Assembly (NCBI RefSeq): GCF_004963255.1
Contig: NZ_SUGA01000007.1
Coordinates: forward strand, 62,001-126,000
DNA: 64,000 nucleotides
Reading direction: 5' to 3'
Origin: Mesorhizobium sp.
GTDB lineage: Bacteria > Pseudomonadota > Alphaproteobacteria > Rhizobiales > Rhizobiaceae
Below the pieces are notes generated by a model. It had not been told where the DNA came from and made no database searches. It worked only from the letters and a program-made list of their open reading frames with translations. This document shows positions 33,842 through 41,925 of the stretch, one piece after another. A program made the translations under genes and the position numbers. Numbering within the stretch: position 1 is the first letter of the stretch; every line of letters begins with the position of its first letter.

Positions 33842-35742
33842 GCCGGGACATGGGCTGGTCCTCGAAGCTTCGCCTGACGTTTTTCCGCGACGTTGCTGAC
33901 TTCGGCGCCATAGTGGCGCATGTCGGCGGGCGGCGCACGGCGACGGCGCTGACCTTCCTCATCCTGGGGAGCCTCACCGAAGGCACCTCGATCCTGCTGC
34001 TCGTCCCGCTGCTGCGCCTGATCGGCAGGGCCGAACAGGATTACGCAGTTCGAGTGCCGGAAGCCTTGCGTTGGCTGGTGCCCGGCGGAACGCTGTCGCT
34101 GGCGGCGGTGCTGTGTCTGCTTGTCGCGCTGGTGGCGCTGCAGGCGATTTTCAACCGCTTCAAGTCGGTCTACATGGCGCGGCTGCTCTACGATTTCGTC
34201 AACCGCGTGCGCATGAACCTGTTCGAAAGCATCGGCCGGGCGCGCTGGGGTGTTTTCACCCGCATCCGCAGCTCCGATCTCGACCACGCGCTGAACGGCG
34301 ACGTCGACCGCGTGCAGGTAGCCGCCTTCTCACTGCTGATGCTCACCCAGGCGACATTGCTTCTCACCGGCTATCTCGTGGTCTCGCTGTTCATCTCGCC
34401 GGTGATGACGTCCTTCGCCATCCTCATCGGCCTGGTTCTGCTGGTTGCGCTGCAGCCGTTCCGGGCACGCGCTAGCGCCTATGGCCGCACGCTGACCGGC
34501 AACCGCCAGGACCAGTATCGCACGGTCGCCGAGTTCCTCGGCGGCATCAAGGTCGCCAAGAGCCTCAATATCGAGGCGAGCTACTTCGCCGAGCTCGGCG
34601 AGACGCTGGACCGGATGAAGGCCGACAACATCGCCTTTGTCCGCAACTCTTCGCTCGGCACCGCCCTGTTCCAGATGGCGAGCGTGATCGGGCTCAGCCT
34701 CTTCATCTATATCGCGCTGGTCCGCTTCCACCTGTCGCTTGCCGAGATCGTCGTGCTGCTCCTGGTCTTCATGCGGGTGGCGCCGCGCTTCATGGACATG
34801 CAGCTTCAAACCCAGCAGGTGCTGATCAACCTGCCGGCCTACGCTTCGATGCAAGCCCTTCAGGCCCGCTTCGACGCCGAGCGCGAGCCGACCCAAAGCA
34901 TGGCCGAACGAGGCGCGAGACTGTCGCTCGAGACCGGCCTCAACATCAGCGAGGTATCGTTCGCCTATGGCGAGGGTGACGCAAGACCGGTGGTCAGCGA
35001 TATCACCTTCGAGCTGCCCGCCGGCAAGGTGACGGCGCTGATCGGCCCTTCCGGTTCCGGCAAGAGCACGATCGCCGACATGCTGCTCGGCCTGCTCGAA
35101 CCCACCAGCGGCCGGATCCTGGCCGACGGCGTGGAGATCACCGCGCAAAATCGCAGGGCGTGGCGTGATCAGGTTGCCTATGTACCGCAGGATGTGTTCC
35201 TGCTGCATGACACGATCGCCGCCAATCTTCGTCTTGCCGCGCCTGAGGCCAGCGACGAGGAGCTATGGGCGGCCCTGCGCAACGCCCATGCGGCCGATTT
35301 CGTGGAACGGTTGGCATCGCGGCTGGAGACGGTGGTGGGCGACCGCGGTGTCCGGCTTTCCGGCGGCGAGCGGCAGCGCATCGCCTTGGCGCGGGCGCTG
35401 CTGCGCAAGCCATCGCTGCTCATCCTCGACGAGGCGACGAGCGCGCTCGACTGGCAGAACCAGTCGCTGATCGCGCAATCGATCGAGGCTTTGCGCGGCC
35501 GGATGACGATTTTGACCATCGCGCACCGGCCGTCGATGATCGCCTTCGCCGACTGGGTCGTGGCCATCGAGAACGGGCGCACCGTCGAGGTCGGACAATA
35601 TCGGCGGCTGAAGGCAAAAGCCGGCAGCCGGCTGGCCAGGATGCTGTCCGGCGAGCAGCCCGGGCAGGAGACCGCGCCCCCGGTCGAGGTCGCGCAGGAC
35701 CCTCAGACCGGACGGTCAGTGGAGGCTGCGTCTGGCGCTTAG
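33838..35742 (+). CDS. ABC exporter for lasso peptide (permease-ATPase)
   Basis: Encodes 634 residues as a transmembrane domain fused to an ATPase. The N-terminal half has about six membrane helices (for example TALTFLILGSLTEGTSILLL and ATLLLTGYLVVSLFISPVM). ATPase motifs: Walker A GPSGSGKST at 403-411, signature LSGGE near 507, Walker B LLILDEATS with Glu533. It should export the mature peptide and confer immunity. GTG 33838 overlaps the kinase stop; ATG 33850 is an alternative. The 3' end overlaps the convergent exoX by 27 bp. Confidence 0.93.
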   Translation: MSRDMGWSSKLRLTFFRDVADFGAIVAHVGGRRTATALTFLILGSLTEGTSILLLVPLLRLIGRAEQDYAVRVPEALRWLVPGGTLSLAAVLCLLVALVALQAIFNRFKSVYMARLLYDFVNRVRMNLFESIGRARWGVFTRIRSSDLDHALNGDVDRVQVAAFSLLMLTQATLLLTGYLVVSLFISPVMTSFAILIGLVLLVALQPFRARASAYGRTLTGNRQDQYRTVAEFLGGIKVAKSLNIEASYFAELGETLDRMKADNIAFVRNSSLGTALFQMASVIGLSLFIYIALVRFHLSLAEIVVLLLVFMRVAPRFMDMQLQTQQVLINLPAYASMQALQARFDAEREPTQSMAERGARLSLETGLNISEVSFAYGEGDARPVVSDITFELPAGKVTALIGPSGSGKSTIADMLLGLLEPTSGRILADGVEITAQNRRAWRDQVAYVPQDVFLLHDTIAANLRLAAPEASDEELWAALRNAHAADFVERLASRLETVVGDRGVRLSGGERQRIALARALLRKPSLLILDEATSALDWQNQSLIAQSIEALRGRMTILTIAHRPSMIAFADWVVAIENGRTVEVGQYRRLKAKAGSRLARMLSGEQPGQETAPPVEVAQDPQTGRSVEAASGA

Positions 35743-35988
35743 CTTTTCGCCGTCGGCGACCTTGTTCAGGATTGCGCCGCGGTCAGCTTCGCGGATCTTG
35801 TCGGCCGAAGTCGGCGTTGCCCTGCCGATCATGGCGAAGACCAGAAGGAAATAGCCTGCCTGGATGATCACGGCGCAAACGATGGCACGCAAGAGGATGG
35901 TGCCCGCCGACGCGCCGTCGAAATAAGACCAGCCGATGACGATCGCCAGCGCGAACATCAAGCCTATGATGAATTTTGGCAGAGACAT
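35716..35988 (-). CDS. exoX: Exopolysaccharide production repressor ExoX
   Basis: Encodes 90 residues from ATG 35988 (MSLPKFIIGLMFALAIVIG). Two membrane helices (residues 5-20 and about 28-50, ending QAGYFLLVFAMIG) are followed by a short cytoplasmic tail, the arrangement of the ExoX/SyrA family. ExoX post-translationally restrains EPS synthesis through ExoY, and the ExoX/ExoY ratio sets output. It is divergent from exoY as in Sinorhizobium. Earlier in-frame sequence up to 36195 is in the promoter region and not coding. The gene end overlaps the lasso exporter gene by 27 bp. Confidence 0.87.
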   Translation of the reverse strand: MSLPKFIIGLMFALAIVIGWSYFDGASAGTILLRAIVCAVIIQAGYFLLVFAMIGRATPTSADKIREADRGAILNKVADGEKLSARRSLH

Positions 35989-36593
35989 GTTCGCCGGCCT
36001 CTCAACCGAGACGAGCATGCAGAAGCTGCGACTTACCCACCCGCGTAACTCCCCGTTGCGCCAAAGAACTTTCTGGCTGCCCAATCCGGCCGGTTGCTTC
36101 CGGCCTTCCTTACCCATGCAGACTATGACAGGAACAATTTGCGACTCTATTAAGGCAGGCTGATCGGAGCAAGGCCCGGCAGGTATGGTTTCCAACGATT
36201 TTACGAGATCGACTCTGCCATGCTGCGTCGCACACTGCGGCTTGAGCGGCTATTCAATGCCGCCCCATTCGCTTCAGTAAAACCCGCGACTTTGAATAGT
36301 ATTTTACCTGGATAACTTACCGTTGCGAGTGCTTTTGGCGCCATGCAACGGCGTTTTGTCTGCAGCAAAGAACGCACTGTCCAAAAAAGGCCCGAAAGGC
36401 GGACTACATTTTCCTGATTTTCTATCACCTTGTCATAAACGCGCCACAAAGGCGAAAATTTGGGCAGGGAAGGTTTATTATTTAGTCAATTCATGACGTG
36501 AACATTTCAGCGCGATGGGAAATTGTGTGTTGCGCTGCAGCATTTTTTTGATATCTTGCCGTAAACCATCCGTTCAACGTATGGAGCTTCTGC
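35989..36593. promoter_or_regulatory. exoX-exoY divergent regulatory region
   Basis: About 600 bp, AT-richer than average, with no convincing gene. A TGTTGCGCTGCAGCA dyad at 36528-36542 lies 50 bp before exoY. Weaker similar sites are TGCTGCGTCGCACA at 36221-36234 and TGCAGCAAA near 36361. In Sinorhizobium this interval integrates several regulators of EPS, and a similar role is likely here. Confidence 0.6.
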
Positions 36594-37271
36594 ATGAGGG
36601 ATGTCGCCAAGTCGGCTAATGCGGGTTTTGCGCAGGTCGGCGTTGATTTTCCACCCCCCATCGGCGGTCTGCTCAAACGCAGCTTCGATATCGTCGGTTC
36701 CCTGTCAGGGCTGGTTCTGCTCAGCCCGCTTTTCCTGATGGTCGCCTTGCTGGTCAAGCTTTCGGACAACGGTCCGATCTTCTACGGCCACAAGCGAATC
36801 GGCCGTGGCGGCAGGATTTTCTCCTGCCTCAAATTCCGCACCATGGTGCCGGACGGCGAGCGCGTGCTTGCCGCCTATCTGGCGGCCAATCCGGAGGCCA
36901 ACGCCGAATGGATCGCGACGCGCAAGCTGAAGAACGATCCGCGCGTCACCCGCGTCGGCGCGGTGCTTCGCAAGCTCAGCCTCGACGAGCTGCCGCAGAT
37001 CCTCAACATCCTGCAGGGTGACATGAGCCTTGTCGGCCCGCGCCCGGTCGTGCGCGACGAGCTGGAAATCTATGGCAGCGCCGCCGTCTATTACCTGAAG
37101 TCACGTCCGGGTCTCACCGGGCTGTGGCAGGTGAGCGGCCGCAACGACGTATCCTATGACACGCGGGTCGCCTTCGATCGCCACTATGTCGAGAACTGGT
37201 CATTGTTCGAGGACATTCGCATCATCTTCAAGACAGTTCCTGCCGTGTGGATGTCGCGCGGCAGCTATTGA
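36594..37271 (+). CDS. exoY: EPS-initiating galactosyl-phosphate transferase ExoY
   Basis: Encodes 225 residues. Bacterial sugar transferase (PF02397) features: a membrane anchor ([20 protein letters not shown]), [13 protein letters not shown] [35 protein letters not shown] and [28 protein letters not shown]. It transfers the first sugar phosphate to undecaprenyl phosphate to begin the repeat unit. GGAG lies 8 nt before ATG. The exoF gene follows with a hairpin in between. Confidence 0.95.
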   Translation: MRDVAKSANAGFAQVGVDFPPPIGGLLKRSFDIVGSLSGLVLLSPLFLMVALLVKLSDNGPIFYGHKRIGRGGRIFSCLKFRTMVPDGERVLAAYLAANPEANAEWIATRKLKNDPRVTRVGAVLRKLSLDELPQILNILQGDMSLVGPRPVVRDELEIYGSAAVYYLKSRPGLTGLWQVSGRNDVSYDTRVAFDRHYVENWSLFEDIRIIFKTVPAVWMSRGSY

Positions 37272-37291
37272 CCGGAACTATCGACCAACAG

Positions 37292-37318
37292 GCCTGCCCC
37301 GCGGCAACTGGGGCAGGC
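37292..37318. terminator. Perfect hairpin between exoY and exoF
   Basis: GCCTGCCCC (37292-37300) pairs with GGGGCAGGC (37310-37318) over a 9-nt loop, 20 bp after the exoY stop. No T-tract; likely an intercistronic stem that partly terminates or stabilizes exoY mRNA. Confidence 0.55.
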
Positions 37319-37344
37319 ATCCGGCAGTGATCTCATTCGGGCGG

Positions 37345-38649
37345 ATGGGGCCAAAGCGGATCGGAAACGTTCATTTGACAAAAGACCTCTTCGGACTGTC
37401 TTTCGCCTGCAGTCTCATATCTCGGACACCAGCCCGCGTCGCGGGCTTCTTGCTTGCGGCGTCACTGGCCATGCCGCAATTCGCCGCCGCCGGCGACTAT
37501 CAGCTCGGCCCCCAGGACAAGCTCAACATCCGCGTCGCCGAATGGCAGACCGTCGACGGCACGTTCCGCGACTGGTCGGCCATCAATGGCGAATATTCGG
37601 TCGGCCCGGCGGGAACGCTCTCGGTGCCGTTCGTCGGCGATATGCAGGCCGCCGGCAAGACGACGGCGGAGATCGCTTCGGCGATCGGACTCGCGCTGCA
37701 GCGTAAGCTAGCGCTGCCCGACAAGCCGGAAGCCTCGGTCGAGATGGCGCAGTTCCGGCCGTTCTATATTTCAGGCGAAGTCCAGAACCCCGGCCAGTTT
37801 CCCTTCGTGCCCGATCTGACGGTGCTCAAGGCAATCAGCATCGCCGGCGGCATAAGGCGCAATGCCGATTACGGCCCTCAGATCGAAAAGGATCTGATCA
37901 CCGCCAAGGGCACCTATGACATCTATGACGACCAGCGCTTACGGCTGATGGTCAAGCGAGCCCGCATCGACGCCGACCTGGCCGGGAAGACGACTTTCGA
38001 GGTGCCTCAGGAAATCAAGGGCGATCCGAGATTGCCGACCATCGTCGCCGACGAAACGGCGATCCTGGTTTCCGACCAGAAGTCGCTGAAGCTGAAGCTC
38101 GATGCGCTCGACCAACTAAAGGGTGTTCTGCAGTCGGAAATCGAATCGCTGCAAAAGAAGATCGCCAACCAGCAGAAGCAGGTCGACCTGGCGGAGCAGC
38201 AGGCAAACAGCATCGGTCCGCTGGCGCAGAAAGGCCTGATTGCCAATGCGAGATTGCTTTCCTCGCAGCAGACGGTCACCGACCTGCAGGGCAAGATCCT
38301 GGACTACGAGACGGCTATCCTCACCGCCAAGCAGTCGATCAGCAAGGCAGAACAGGACGCCATCGATGCCCGTAACACACTGGGTTCGAGCCTCACTGCC
38401 GATCGGCAGCAAACGGAGGCGGACCTGAACGAGGCGGCCTTGAAGGTCGGCATGCAGAAGGGCTTGATCGCTCAGGCGTCGGATCCGGCAACGACTGCCG
38501 CCCTCACCGGCAGTCAGGAACCACCCCTGCTCTATTCGCTGGTGCGTGTCGCCGACGGCAAGACGAGCGAGATCGAGGCCAAGGAAGACACGCCTGTGCT
38601 GCCCGGCGACGTGATCAAGGTGAAGCTCGCGCCGACGGCCAGCCAGTAG
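37345..38649 (+). CDS. exoF: EPS export outer membrane/periplasmic protein ExoF
   Basis: Encodes 434 residues from ATG 37345; GTG 37327 or TTG 37375 also fit the frame. A signal segment VAGFLLAASLAMPQFAAAG precedes YQLGPQDKLNIRVAEWQ, the polysaccharide biosynthesis/export (Wza-like) domain, followed by FYISGEVQNPGQFPF (SLBB). A long coiled coil (about residues 240-380, LDQLKGVLQSEIESLQKKIA and following) is typical of ExoF. It forms part of the export path with ExoP and ExoQ. It belongs to the exoY-F-Z-Q series. Confidence 0.9.
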   Translation: MGPKRIGNVHLTKDLFGLSFACSLISRTPARVAGFLLAASLAMPQFAAAGDYQLGPQDKLNIRVAEWQTVDGTFRDWSAINGEYSVGPAGTLSVPFVGDMQAAGKTTAEIASAIGLALQRKLALPDKPEASVEMAQFRPFYISGEVQNPGQFPFVPDLTVLKAISIAGGIRRNADYGPQIEKDLITAKGTYDIYDDQRLRLMVKRARIDADLAGKTTFEVPQEIKGDPRLPTIVADETAILVSDQKSLKLKLDALDQLKGVLQSEIESLQKKIANQQKQVDLAEQQANSIGPLAQKGLIANARLLSSQQTVTDLQGKILDYETAILTAKQSISKAEQDAIDARNTLGSSLTADRQQTEADLNEAALKVGMQKGLIAQASDPATTAALTGSQEPPLLYSLVRVADGKTSEIEAKEDTPVLPGDVIKVKLAPTASQ

Positions 38650-38769
38650 CGCGCCGCCGGCACTAGCTTGCCCCGCAGCGAACCGTGGAACGGAGGCGGG
38701 AGGAACATGTCAGGCTCGTTCGCGCACAACGCGAGCGGGCGATCTGTTTGGACCGCTTGAAGGCATAGC

Positions 38770-39861
38770 ATGCAGCCCGCAGCCCCGCGTCACGTGCATC
38801 TGAACCTCGACGCCATCCGCGGCGTGGCGGCGATCAGCGTCATGCTCTATCACTTCTCGCCGTTCCTGGCCGACGGCAAGGTGCTGCCGTCGAGCTATCT
38901 CGCAGTCGACCTTTTCTTCCTGCTGAGCGGCTTCGTCATAGCGCATGCCTATGACCGCAAGATCGAGAACGGCATGGGCTTCGGCTCGTTCGTGGCGATC
39001 CGCCTGATCCGGCTTTATCCGCTTTATCTCGCCGGCACGCTGCTCGGCTTCTTCTATCTGCTGGTCAAGAACAGGCTGATGCCGGCCGAGTACGTGCCGC
39101 TGTCCGAGATCGGCCTGCAGCTAACGACAGGCATGTTTTTCATCCCGCTGGTCAGCGACGCCTACCACACGATCTTCCCACTCAACCCCGCTTCGTGGTC
39201 GCTGTTCTTCGAGCTGATCGTCAACGTCGCCTATGTCGCGGTGTTCATCCTTTTGTCGCGGCGCGTGCTGACGGGAATCGTCGTCGTCAGCCTCGTCCTG
39301 CTCGTCGCCGCCTCTGTTTTCGCCGGCACACTGGATTTCGGCATGACCGGCAAGACCATCGTCAGCGGGCTGCCGCGCGTCACCTTCTCGTTCTTCCTCG
39401 GGGTGCTGCTTTGCCGCTCCATGGCGCGCTGGCAGGGCAGCGTCGGCTTCCTGCGGCGCGGCTTGTGGGTCGAAGGCGCGATCCTGCTCACCCTTGCCGT
39501 CTTCGCCATCGCACCGGCCGGCGGCGCGCGCGTTGTCTACGATCTTGCCGCAATCGTCATCGTCTTCCCGATCATGGTGGCGACCGGCGCAGTAGCGCCG
39601 ACCGCACCGCTTCTGTCAGGTTTCTATGGCTGGCTCGGACGGATTTCCTACCCGATCTACATCATCCACACGCCGATGCTGATGATCATCGCCGGAGCCG
39701 GAAAGGCTTTCTCCATCGATCCTTTCGCACACCATCCCTGGTTCGGTATCGTCATGGCGGTCTCGGTCGTCGTGATCGCGGACATCGCCACGCGCGTTTA
39801 TGACGAGCCGGTGCGGCGCTTCCTGCAGCGGCAGATGCAGCGCGCGCGAGCCGTGGCTTAG
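38770..39861 (+). CDS. Acyltransferase family 3 membrane protein (ExoZ-like)
   Basis: Encodes 363 residues with about ten hydrophobic helices. The acyltransferase-3 signature is at the start: LNLDAIRGVAAISVMLYHFS, then VDLFFLLSGFVIAHAY and RLIRLYPLYLAGTL. Members add acetyl or succinyl groups to EPS sugars at the inner membrane, as ExoZ does (acetyl). Position between exoF and exoQ matches exoZ-exoQ-exoF neighbourhood in Sinorhizobium. Which acyl group is added is not readable. Confidence 0.85.
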   Translation: MQPAAPRHVHLNLDAIRGVAAISVMLYHFSPFLADGKVLPSSYLAVDLFFLLSGFVIAHAYDRKIENGMGFGSFVAIRLIRLYPLYLAGTLLGFFYLLVKNRLMPAEYVPLSEIGLQLTTGMFFIPLVSDAYHTIFPLNPASWSLFFELIVNVAYVAVFILLSRRVLTGIVVVSLVLLVAASVFAGTLDFGMTGKTIVSGLPRVTFSFFLGVLLCRSMARWQGSVGFLRRGLWVEGAILLTLAVFAIAPAGGARVVYDLAAIVIVFPIMVATGAVAPTAPLLSGFYGWLGRISYPIYIIHTPMLMIIAGAGKAFSIDPFAHHPWFGIVMAVSVVVIADIATRVYDEPVRRFLQRQMQRARAVA

Positions 39862-39901
39862 CGCGGCTCACTCAAGAAAGGCTCAACGGACAAGATCCGG
39901 C

Positions 39902-41185
39902 ATGAAGATTCCGAAATCCATTCTGATCGATCCCGATCGCAACGAGACCTACGGCGCCTTAGCGGTCGCGGTTTCCGTGATCGCCTTCGCCTATTCGCCC
40001 AATTTCGGCCAGATCCTGATCCTCGCCTACTATGCCGTCTGGCTGCCGCTGCTGTTCGTCGACTACCGGCGCTTCACCTGGAGGCTTTCCACCGCGTGGC
40101 TGCCGATCACGCTTGCGCTCTATGTCTGCCTCTCGGTGTTCTGGTCCCAGGCGGCGGGCATCAGCGCGCGCGCGGCGGTGCAATATTCCTCGCATATCGC
40201 CTGCGCCTATGTCGCGGCGCGCACCATCAGCGTGCGCACGCTGGTGGTGGGCTCGCTGATCGGTATCTTCGTCGTTCTGCTCTATTCAATGAAAGTCGGC
40301 GCTTATGCGCTCGACATCATGGATGGCACGGTCAATTTCGTCGGTGCCTTCGGCTCCAAGAACCAGGTCGGCTTCTTCGCCTCGCTCGGCATCTTCTTTT
40401 GCCTTGCGTTCATGGTCTTCTATCGGCGCAATTGGCTGGGCTTCGCCTGGACCGCGCCAATCCTGCTTTTGTCGGTCTACATGCTGGCAATCGCCCATTC
40501 GGCGACTTCCGTGGCCTCGCTGCCGGCCGTGATCGGCGTCGTGTCGCTGCTCACCATGAGCAAGGTGCTGTCGCTGCGCTATCGCCGCGTGCTGTTCGTT
40601 GTCGGCGCCGGCGCGCTGGTGACCGCTGTCGTGGCAGCGCTCAATCTCGGCCTGCTGGATGTCGTGCTCGGCATCTTCGGCAAGGATTCAACGCTCACCG
40701 GCCGCACCTATCTGTGGGAGCAGGGCTGGGAGGCGGCGCAGCAGCATCCGCTGCTCGGCTATGGCTACGCCGCCTACTGGGTGCAGGGTTTTGCCGATCC
40801 GGAGCGACTGTGGGCGGAATTCTATATCTCGACCCGCTCGGGCTTCCACTTCCACAACACCTATGTCGAGACGCTGGTGGAAATCGGCTTCATCGGCGTC
40901 ACCCTGCTGGCGCTGGTCATCCTGCGCGCTTTCTATGGCCATGTGTCGAAAGTGGTGTTCGGCGACTGGAGCGCCGATTCGGTGGTGCTTGCCGGCGCGA
41001 TCGGACTGATGCTGATCCGCTCCTTCTTCGAGGTCGAGATGCTCGGCCCCTACTTCACGGCGTCCTTCATCGTCTATTACGGCCTGTTCAGGCTGACCCC
41101 GTTGCCGGCCTTCCGGCGCCGCAGGGTGGCCATTCCGGCCGAGGACGAGAGGCCTGCCAACGGCCGCGTCCCGGCGCCGGTCTGA
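39902..41185 (+). CDS. exoQ: EPS polymerase ExoQ (Wzy/O-antigen ligase family)
   Basis: Encodes 427 residues with about ten to twelve membrane helices (ALAVAVSVIAFAYSPNFGQI; TLVVGSLIGIFVVLLYSMKV; LLVLSVYMLA-like LLLSVYMLAIAHS). Wzy signatures: FVGAFGSKNQVGFFASLG, DSTLTGRTYLWEQGW, HPLLGYGYAAYW and HFHNTYVETLVEIGF. It polymerizes repeat units in the periplasm, with ExoP controlling length. ATG 39902 is 41 bp after the acyltransferase stop. After this gene (41186-41330) no gene is convincing. Confidence 0.93.
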   Translation: MKIPKSILIDPDRNETYGALAVAVSVIAFAYSPNFGQILILAYYAVWLPLLFVDYRRFTWRLSTAWLPITLALYVCLSVFWSQAAGISARAAVQYSSHIACAYVAARTISVRTLVVGSLIGIFVVLLYSMKVGAYALDIMDGTVNFVGAFGSKNQVGFFASLGIFFCLAFMVFYRRNWLGFAWTAPILLLSVYMLAIAHSATSVASLPAVIGVVSLLTMSKVLSLRYRRVLFVVGAGALVTAVVAALNLGLLDVVLGIFGKDSTLTGRTYLWEQGWEAAQQHPLLGYGYAAYWVQGFADPERLWAEFYISTRSGFHFHNTYVETLVEIGFIGVTLLALVILRAFYGHVSKVVFGDWSADSVVLAGAIGLMLIRSFFEVEMLGPYFTASFIVYYGLFRLTPLPAFRRRRVAIPAEDERPANGRVPAPV

Positions 41186-41330
41186 TCAGCGGGAGGTCGG
41201 CAAGGATCGCCAGGAAGGCGGTCGACAGGCCGGCGATCAGGCCCATGCCGGCGCCGGCCTTGCGCGAGCGCGACATAGACCGCCTAGCCAAGGTCGCGCG
41301 TGCCGACAAAGGAATTGCTCCAGCGGCGCG

Positions 41331-41906
41331 TCAGTCGTGCAAGTCCCGCGAAATCGCCGGCCCGATGCCGAAATCGGAGAACCTCGCCTCAAATCCTTCG
41401 CGCTGCGGCGAGCAGCACATCATGCCGACATCGACCGATTTCGAGACCGGGAAATAGGCCAGCCGCACCGGCTTCCAATGACCGTCGGCGGCATCCAGAT
41501 ATTGGATGCGGATCGCCTCGGCGTGACGGGTCAGGCGGATCCTGACGCCGTCCTTGCCGGCGGCAATGGCGACCAGCGACCAGTCGGAAGTGTCGTTGGT
41601 GACGACGACGGAGAAGTAAGCCAGGCCGTCCGTGTATTCGATGCCGGCCTTGATCCAGTGCGTTTCGCTCAGGCGCAGCATCAGCCCCGCCTGATCGTAG
41701 AGCACCTTGTAGTCGCCCTTGACGGTGACCTCGGCGCTGAAGTCACCCTCGACGGGACGGTAGAGGAAATGACCGTTGTCGCGCCAGAAGCCGTAAAAAG
41801 TCTCGCGCCAGAAGTCGGTGTCCTTGCCGGTGCGGACGGCGAGCGTGCCGTCGCCGACCGCGTGGTGCGGCGGCGGGTTCAGCCATGTCATGTCGGCCAC
41901 GCTCAT
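41331..41906 (-). CDS. DUF1349 domain protein
   Basis: Encodes 191 residues with the DUF1349 pattern: FWRETFYGFWRDNGHFLY, VKGDYKVLYDQAGLMLRLSETHWIKAGIEY (read in parts), YFSVVVTNDTSDWS, and a C-terminal VGMMCCSPQREGFEARFSDF. The fold is concanavalin-like and may bind carbohydrate; the biochemical role is unknown. It follows the aldehyde dehydrogenase gene by 19 bp and is probably co-transcribed. Confidence 0.82.
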   Translation of the reverse strand: MSVADMTWLNPPPHHAVGDGTLAVRTGKDTDFWRETFYGFWRDNGHFLYRPVEGDFSAEVTVKGDYKVLYDQAGLMLRLSETHWIKAGIEYTDGLAYFSVVVTNDTSDWSLVAIAAGKDGVRIRLTRHAEAIRIQYLDAADGHWKPVRLAYFPVSKSVDVGMMCCSPQREGFEARFSDFGIGPAISRDLHD

Positions 41907-41925
41907 CGATCCGCTCCAGTTTTGA

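Noticed and set aside
36201..36449. An 82-codon minus-strand ORF in the exoX-exoY interval
   Set aside because: Low-GC promoter DNA, no family or ribosome site, and the interval is known as a regulatory region in related exo loci.
41186..41330. Minus-strand ORF (MSRSRKAGAGMGLIAGLSTA...) after exoQ with a hydrophobic stretch
   Set aside because: It runs antisense through the exoQ 3' end without ribosome site or known family; at most a remnant, not supportable as a gene.
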